64,000 nt of DNA from Calliopum simillimum (Eukaryota > Arthropoda > Insecta > Diptera > Lauxaniidae): contig OX638368.1 in the NCBI GenBank assembly GCA_951812925.1, positions 154,676,492-154,740,491 on the forward strand, read 5' to 3'. This document shows positions 59,901 to 64,000 of this stretch, in pieces. A model generated the notes under the pieces. It was not told where the DNA came from. It ran no database searches and was given only the letters and a program-made list of their open reading frames with translations. The first letter of the stretch is position 1, and the number at the start of each line of letters is the position of its first letter. Position numbers and translations under genes: made by a program.

Positions 59901-59951
59901 AAAATATTCTTGTAAAATTGTTCGGATACTCCAAGCTTGAAGTTTATGCTC
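56931..59951 (-). CDS. LINE ORF2: endonuclease and reverse transcriptase
   Basis: The frame is open for about 1006 codons from the stop at 59952-59954 to its own stop at 56931. Counting from 59951: apurinic-type endonuclease motifs LKIYYQNLSGIRTK (residues 58-71), VFVETWL (Glu 91), VIGDFNLS (Asp 207) and PPDMHHSP (His 284-285). The reverse transcriptase has NYRPISKLSNISKLFE, IYTDFSKAFDKV (catalytic Asp 643), SSGVPQGSILGPLFF and the YADD box at 730-733, followed by the thumb and a C-terminal region without RNase H. All catalytic motifs look intact, and no stop or frame shift breaks it. No ATG lies in the first 200 codons, so its translation must depend on ORF1. The lack of RNase H and the motif wording place it in the jockey/CR1 group rather than with the LINE at 31 kb. 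The protein nicks DNA and reverse-transcribes its own RNA. Confidence 0.9.
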   Translation of the reverse strand, partial: EHKLQAWSIRTILQEYFGSNSLATECQSETFCKFSKGGNECGKDIINCPTSSPFVTKLKIYYQNLSGIRTKSNNIFNWTSQGDFDVIVFVETWLNADFFDSEFFDLNIYHVYRKDRDAIKTGCSRGGGVLIAIKRYCCSSFYNLQNNDSLLDQLCIAISSPNGSLYVCVSYIPPNSGDELYASHVNNIINLQSLLNNSDNHLCVIGDFNLSKIIWKVFENEFLATNVNQAFEINLIDSLYSMDLVQINRVLNKLNKVLDLAFVSKNCKTKLNESLCPISPPDMHHSPLVLEFDFYEFENFVPVNNCYNFKLCNFDFLNSVFDQIDWTALFLSHNVASCFEIFKTLISQVCSENIPRLPQKVYKLPWYTKNLKKLKNLRNKFMRLFKSSNDTQHQLKYIHYTREFNFLNKFLYKQYILRCENNIKTNPKSFWNFIQSKKGGSSIPNSMYYLGKQSFTIDDTVNLFADFFKSNYEDPVQWNDESILNNVNPVIDLGAISVSESDVLSALSIMKVNVKMDIDGIASILLNKCACALTKPITQIFNNSLATGQFLDCWKIASITPVFKSGIKNEVSNYRPISKLSNISKLFETIIKEKIFFLVKRHICIEQHGYCAGRSAITNLALFSKHCVSSFEQGNQVDVIYTDFSKAFDKVCHNALVAKLFKMGFHSIFLKWIQSYLVNRSCYVEINNVKSDKFIASSGVPQGSILGPLFFILFINDIGSCITYANFLLYADDLKLFLKISTISDSVLLQNDLNQIYVWSVKNFLLLNIKKCFSLSFYKSRESIDCTYSLSGLPLQKVTSNRDLGVIFDSKFTFVEHINYLIPKAYALLAFVRRNSSEFSDPHTFKLLFNSFVRSRLEYASFIWNPGFSIYSNRLEKVQKSFTRFALRSLNFETALPSYSARCQLLGLKSLETRRKIHSLNLIHDLISGSIDCAPLLQCVIFNIPSRPLRHHDLFYIQFHRTNYAHNEPITRAVSLLNSLLARDNNLDLSSSKNRFQSLLNTLFLV

Positions 59952-60106
59952 TTAAGTTTACTTAGATCTGTACCTTTCTTAGTAAGGTTGCAACAAGAGA
60001 AAAGTGATTTATCGATGGCAGAGTATTTGTGTGCATAATCAATAATATCATCAGCTGTGACACTAGGCTTAAAAGAGGAAAGATGAACAAATTTTTCTCG
60101 TAGATG
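59816..60106 (-). pseudogene. LINE ORF1 (gag-like) C-terminal fragment
   Basis: An open frame one base off ORF2 reads WHLREKFVHLSSFKPSVTAD then DDIIDYAHKYSAI, and LSKLKSINFKLGVSEQFYKN followed by LDPTLW and VKVRPF, ending at TAA 59816-59818. The FKLGVSE-LYK-LDPTLW-VKVRPF pattern is the usual C-terminus of gag-like ORF1 proteins in insect LINEs. The N-terminal part and any zinc knuckles are missing because the copy is truncated. It overlaps ORF2 by about 134 nt. Confidence 0.75.
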
Positions 60107-60214
60107 CCAACGTTACTAATCTTCATGGTACCTATTCTTATGCCATTTTACGCTTTTTTAAGTGGAAAGGAAAGAACTCTCCAGAGATATCGTAGAAAAA
60201 AAGTTAGTTAAATT

Positions 60215-60524
60215 TAGTGTGGGTGTTGAGGTGGCATAACGCTTTGCAAAAATCTCGGTACTGAGTTCCCAGCCAAGTAGACCGAGGAGCAGATGGCGGG
60301 CAAGGATTGGTACAAACAAATCATGCTTGGCAAAGAGCAATGTCAACAAGGGCCAGAGATAACGTCACCTAGATAGCACAGTTTGCAAAAAAATTGATCT
60401 ATCATCAGCCGAAGATAATCAAGTCTGGTTTCGGGGCAACAGGTATGATGCCATTCGATCCAGACGTTTTCAGAGACGCTGATTTTGTTAAAGCCCTTGA
60501 GCAGAATTTGTTAAAATTTTTGTG
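60215..60524 (+). pseudogene. pogo/Tigger-type transposase remnant
   Basis: Two pieces of a DDE transposase can be read on the plus strand. The first, LGTEFPAK, then TEEQMAGKDWYKQIMLGKEQ and PEITS, resembles the CENP-B type helix-turn-helix DNA-binding domain. The second, in another frame from about 60380, reads QFAKKLIYHQPKIIKSGFGA, then TGMMPFDPDVFRDADFVKAL, and ends at a TGA at 60522; this matches the GF-x-A-TG-x-x-PF-x-PDVF segment after the catalytic domain. The catalytic Asp-containing centre is deleted, and stops and frame shifts break the rest, so the gene is dead. Confidence 0.65.
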
Positions 60525-60839
60525 AGTCAATGTCTCCGAAATAAGTTTATTTTGCTTTCTTCTCCATTTGATTGGTTTTAATTTCATATTTTTCCATTTT
60601 GAGCCGATTTTCTAAGGGTGCCCACAACCTGACCTAATTTTTTTTTTTTTTTTCAAAAATTATCACTTCACTATTTTTTATATAATTTTTCCAACAGACG
60701 AAAGCAATTTACTTTCTTCACCAGTAGTTAGCTAAGGTCTTTAGCTTTCCATTGACACTTATGTCTGCATAATATACATTTGGTCAAAAGTCATGCGTCG
60801 AAAACAAAACGGTGCCCACACCCGGTACCCTTCCCCTAC

Positions 60840-63540
60840 ATATAAGAAACGAAAACTAAGTATTATTATCGAGCTTCATGCCAAAATGCTCATTATCACT
60901 GATTAAAAACTGGTATCACTGAAAAATAAAAAACTAGCGCTCTACACCAAACTTGCGCACGTGGAGAATAAATTGATGATCATCTTGTTTTGAGGGTCAA
61001 TGCCTGCATTTCAAAAAATTAGATGAAATCTAATTTGTATTAAATAAAATTTCCTAAAGATTTTAATCCAATCATAATTCTGATTAGGTGTTAACTATTT
61101 TTCTGAGTGTATTCAAGCTTGTTACTCGGCAAACCAATTTCACTTTCATCACTATTTTCAATAAATGGTAATTATTTTCCTTGGTCAGGACATTATTCAT
61201 CATCTATGAAAAACCCTTTTAAGAAATTGTACTAATTTCTTAAAGACCTATTAATTTTCTGCCAAGCATTGTCTTTGCTTCGACACAAAACACCCCAAGT
61301 AATTTAACACTGGGCTTTCATTTCAACAAAGTAGCCTAGCAGCAGGGACTGAACCGTCTTAAATCAACTCTTATAAATAATAATCGTGACTTCATAGTTC
61401 AGCAATTACTCAAGTTTATCACCACTTCCATCGACATAATTTTTTACACTCTGCCAGCAGAGAATATGCAGAGGGGCTCCTAAAAACATGCAACGATACT
61501 TGAGTACAGGACAATGTGTTTTTTCAACGGACGGGGACAAGACGAGGCTATCAATAATAATCTCTCAAGAGTGGCAAATTCTAAACGTTTTGTTCCTTTA
61601 CGAACATGAGTAGTATAGTAGGTATATGGCGTACAAAGTTGGCTGGTGAAATTGTGTCTATGTCGTCGACAAACTCTGTTTTTATTTTATTTTTGTGCTG
61701 ATAATAATGATGATACCAGCAAAATATACCAGAACAACAAAAACGAAAAACCTGTGAACAATTGTAATGACAAGAGCAACAACAACTGGAGCAGAGTGGA
61801 ACGTAAAGTAACGTATCGTAACGTAACATTACGTTGTATACAAGACAACACGTAGTAATGTCCCTTATAAAATAAACGCAACCATAAAAATTGATTTATA
61901 TGCCCCTAGAGATTTTATCACCCATGAAAAGAAATGAAAAGAAAAGCAAGTGAAAAAGTCTTAAAGCCGCAGCAACAACACAAAACAACTTCGATTGTCT
62001 TGGCTGGTTGGTTGGTTCCGTTCAGTTCAGTTCTGTTTCATGGCTTGTTTCCTTATGAACTTATCGTCACTGTCGTTGTTATTGTTTGCCGTTGTTATTG
62101 TTGACCATGTTATATTGTTAACTTCTGGCCCTTAGACGATATCTCTTACTTATGAGTGTACGCGTCGGTGAAACTTTTGGTGGAGGTTAGCGCCAAAAGA
62201 TACGCATTACTTTAGAACATATTGAATGTGAATATCTTGAGGTCATATGTATGCGTGCATCAATTGATTGTGTGCCTGATTAATTCCACTAATGTGCTAC
62301 AGCTTTACTGATTTAATTTAAGAGCTCAAATGTTCGTTTGACACATTTCGAACGTTACTTTGGGCACTTTGTGCTAAAGTTTGTTCCACATAGTGTATAT
62401 ATACCGGCTTTTCCCTCAAATTACCCTACCTTTATAATCATAATTCCAATGACTAATGGAATAAATCATTCCTATCATTTTCTGAAAATACCTCTTCCTT
62501 ATCGCATTGTTAGCTACAGCTTCTTAACACCAAATGCTTTTTCACCTTTGGCATATTGGCAATGTTGCATGTTGCCCACATTTAAAGTTTATAATACGTT
62601 TTATCAACGTGCGGTGATCTATTGTAAGCAATTTTCAGTTTTGCACACGAATCCTCTTGGCTCATGGAAAGATTTTTACTTTACAGATGCAAACATTGTA
62701 GATGTTAAAAACGGAAAGAAAAACAAAAACTGCCAGAAATCATTTCATACAAAAAAATAATTGCGTGCCAAGTTGCTGCTGGCGCTTCACAATAAACCGT
62801 ACGATTATGAATCATTTTTGAGCTAAAGAGTCACGTTTCAAAGGCTTTAATGTGATGCTGATGATTGCGATTAAAGGTGTATGGGAAATTTTCAGTTGAA
62901 AATTATATGAATTCAAAATATACTAAAATAGCTAAATTACAATTACTGTTAGTTATTGATCCAAAAATTTCATAGGCGAACATATTCTATCTAAATTATT
63001 ATATTAAGTCTTTACGAGAGCAAGCTCTCTGAGTTGTAATGCAATCAAAACCATAAATAATTTGTATCGCTTTGAATCGCTTTATTTCACTTCTCAAAAA
63101 TATTGTTCTGTTTTTGAGTCGCCAATGCGGTTAAGTACATTTTTTTCATATTTCCAATTTTTGCAAATTCCAGTAGAATACATAATATTATATTTGGATT
63201 TATTCGGTTTTTTAAGTTTTTGGGTCAAACAGTCCTTTTCTTATAGCTTTGAAAAGAGGTCATAAAATCCTTTTCCGCGCCAAATAAATTTTTTTTCGAT
63301 GCAAATTAAATTTTTTCAAAATCAAAATAAACCCTTTGAAAAATCAAATTAAACTTATCAAAAAATACGCTTTAAATGATATGTGCCCGTCAAGTGGATA
63401 AGGTACCTTATGTGTTCTCACAAAATTTAGCACTACAGCTAAAAATAAGAGATAGGGTAAATTTTAACCAGTTTTCCGTTTAAGGAGGAATTCAGTGCAT
63501 AGACATGTTCTGAACATTTTTCAACTGATTTGAGATCGAT
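60840..63540. other. Sequence without a recognised gene
   Basis: It holds GTT/TTG simple repeats, an AACGTA-rich run at 61800-61835 and short open frames. The longest frame (62338-62760, 140 codons) starts at a TTG and resembles nothing I know. A 5' exon or promoter of the side-family gene could lie here unseen. Confidence 0.5.
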
Positions 63541-63542
63541 TA

Positions 63543-63832
63543 CACAGGCCCACAAAAAAAAAAAAAAAGTACCATGCGCGAAAGATCAGACCACCTGAAC
63601 TTTATGTTTTCGGGGTCGCTAAATCCGAATTGGGTGCCAGAATAGCGAAGTTGGTTCGCGATTTTTCAGAAATCAACAAGAATGCTGAAAATTACAGATT
63701 TTTGCTGGTTTCTGAAAAAACGCGAACCAACTTCGCTATTCTGGCACCATATTCGGATTCAGTGACCCCGAAAACATAAAGTTCAGGTGGTCTGATCTTT
63801 CGCGCATGGTACTTTTTTTTTGTGGGCCTGTG
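63543..63832. mobile_element. Nearly perfect palindromic MITE, TTA flanks
   Basis: Ends CACAGGCCCACAAAAAAAAA and the inverted form, each flanked by TTA. The arms are about 135 bp and nearly identical (GTACCATGCGCGAAAGATCA, then ACCACCTGAACTTTATG; CGAAGTTGGTTCGCG near the tip), around a short loop at about 63680-63705. TTA target duplication and GGCC-rich ends fit PIF/Harbinger-type MITEs. High arm identity suggests recent activity. Confidence 0.88.
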
Positions 63833-64000
63833 TTATCAAACTACCAACACTAATAAAAGCGGTCTTACTGAACATCAACCCTGTAAAAATCGATAAATGA
63901 CATACTTTGAACTTCGATATCTACAAACTTGAGTTTTTCATTTTATGATTTCAAAATGTCATAGCTCAGTAAATTTTTGGAATTTTCCAGTGATCGAGGT

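Larger units (their letters stand above)
56823..60108 (-). mobile_element. LINE (jockey/CR1-type group), 5'-truncated, long intact frame
   Basis: The 3' end on the minus strand is a (TAAACA)n-type tail (56823-56850), which is the retroelement's terminal simple repeat. The body carries ORF2 and the C-terminal end of ORF1. Recognisable sequence stops near 60108, inside ORF1. I could not find a clear target-site duplication. It lies inside the pogo-like element. Confidence 0.85.
56374..60836 (+). mobile_element. pogo-like DNA transposon split by a LINE
   Basis: The left end is GGGGAAGAGTACCGCCAGCG, then GGTGTGGGCACC. The right end, read inward, is GGGGAAGGGTACCGGGTGTG then GGCACC. Both are flanked by TA. 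Between 56374 and about 56823 lies noncoding sequence also present at 10135. From about 60110 to the right end lies a transposase remnant. A LINE occupies the middle. TA flanks plus the remnant's content fit the pogo/Tigger group. Confidence 0.78.

Noticed and set aside
59952..60108. Possible target-site duplication for the large LINE
   Set aside because: Sequences next to the tail (56800-56822) and around 60100-60140 share only a few bases, not enough to call.
62338..62760. 140-codon open frame on the plus strand
   Set aside because: Starts at TTG, no family likeness, not supported by splice or start context.

Overview
The window looks like nuclear DNA of a higher fly (Diptera). It is AT-rich, has long introns, and its one clear host gene encodes an immunoglobulin (Ig) domain protein that I recognise as a member of the sidestep (side) family of neuronal cell-surface proteins. 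Nine exons of that gene lie on the minus strand from 51793 down to 5184. All acceptor (AG) and donor (GT) sites and all reading phases join without a break. They encode Ig1 to Ig4 and the first half of Ig5. The signal-peptide exon(s) should lie upstream (to the right, possibly outside the window). The rest of Ig5, any fibronectin domain, the membrane segment and the tail should lie to the left, outside the window.

A second, intronless open reading frame on the minus strand (55292-55876) encodes a 194-residue protein with about 37 cysteines, in the style of fly testis/sperm-tail cysteine-rich proteins. It lies 3.5 kb upstream of the first visible Ig exon and could be nested in a 5' intron.

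Most of the remainder is intron and flank filled with transposable elements. From left to right: a degraded Tc1/mariner transposon (2432-3722), possibly inside an older piggyBac-like element (910-4616); several inverted-repeat MITEs; a dispersed repeat with internal tandem units (13.9, 16.2 and 23.3 kb); a 36-bp minisatellite (20.4 kb); a long inverted-repeat element (27.65-29.06 kb); a 5'-truncated LINE with RNase H and a perfect 12-bp target-site duplication (30937-32437); a Tc1-type MITE (35818-36474); a foldback element with another foldback inserted in one arm (38.2-41.3 kb); 105-bp tandem repeats (48.4 kb); a non-autonomous piggyBac element in intron 1 that keeps the cysteine-rich C-terminus of its transposase (50333-51308); short LINE 3' ends with perfect target-site duplications (46.87 and 54.08 kb); and a pogo-like transposon (56374-60836) split by a LINE whose endonuclease/reverse-transcriptase frame is open for about 1006 codons. 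A nearly perfect palindromic MITE closes the window (63543-63832).

The genes do not form an operon or pathway. The layout is one large neuronal gene carrying many layers of mobile-element insertions. I found no complete tRNA, rRNA or CRISPR array. Two tRNA-like (SINE-type) segments with A and B boxes are noted. All domain and family calls come from reading the translation and from memory of the families; no database search was possible.
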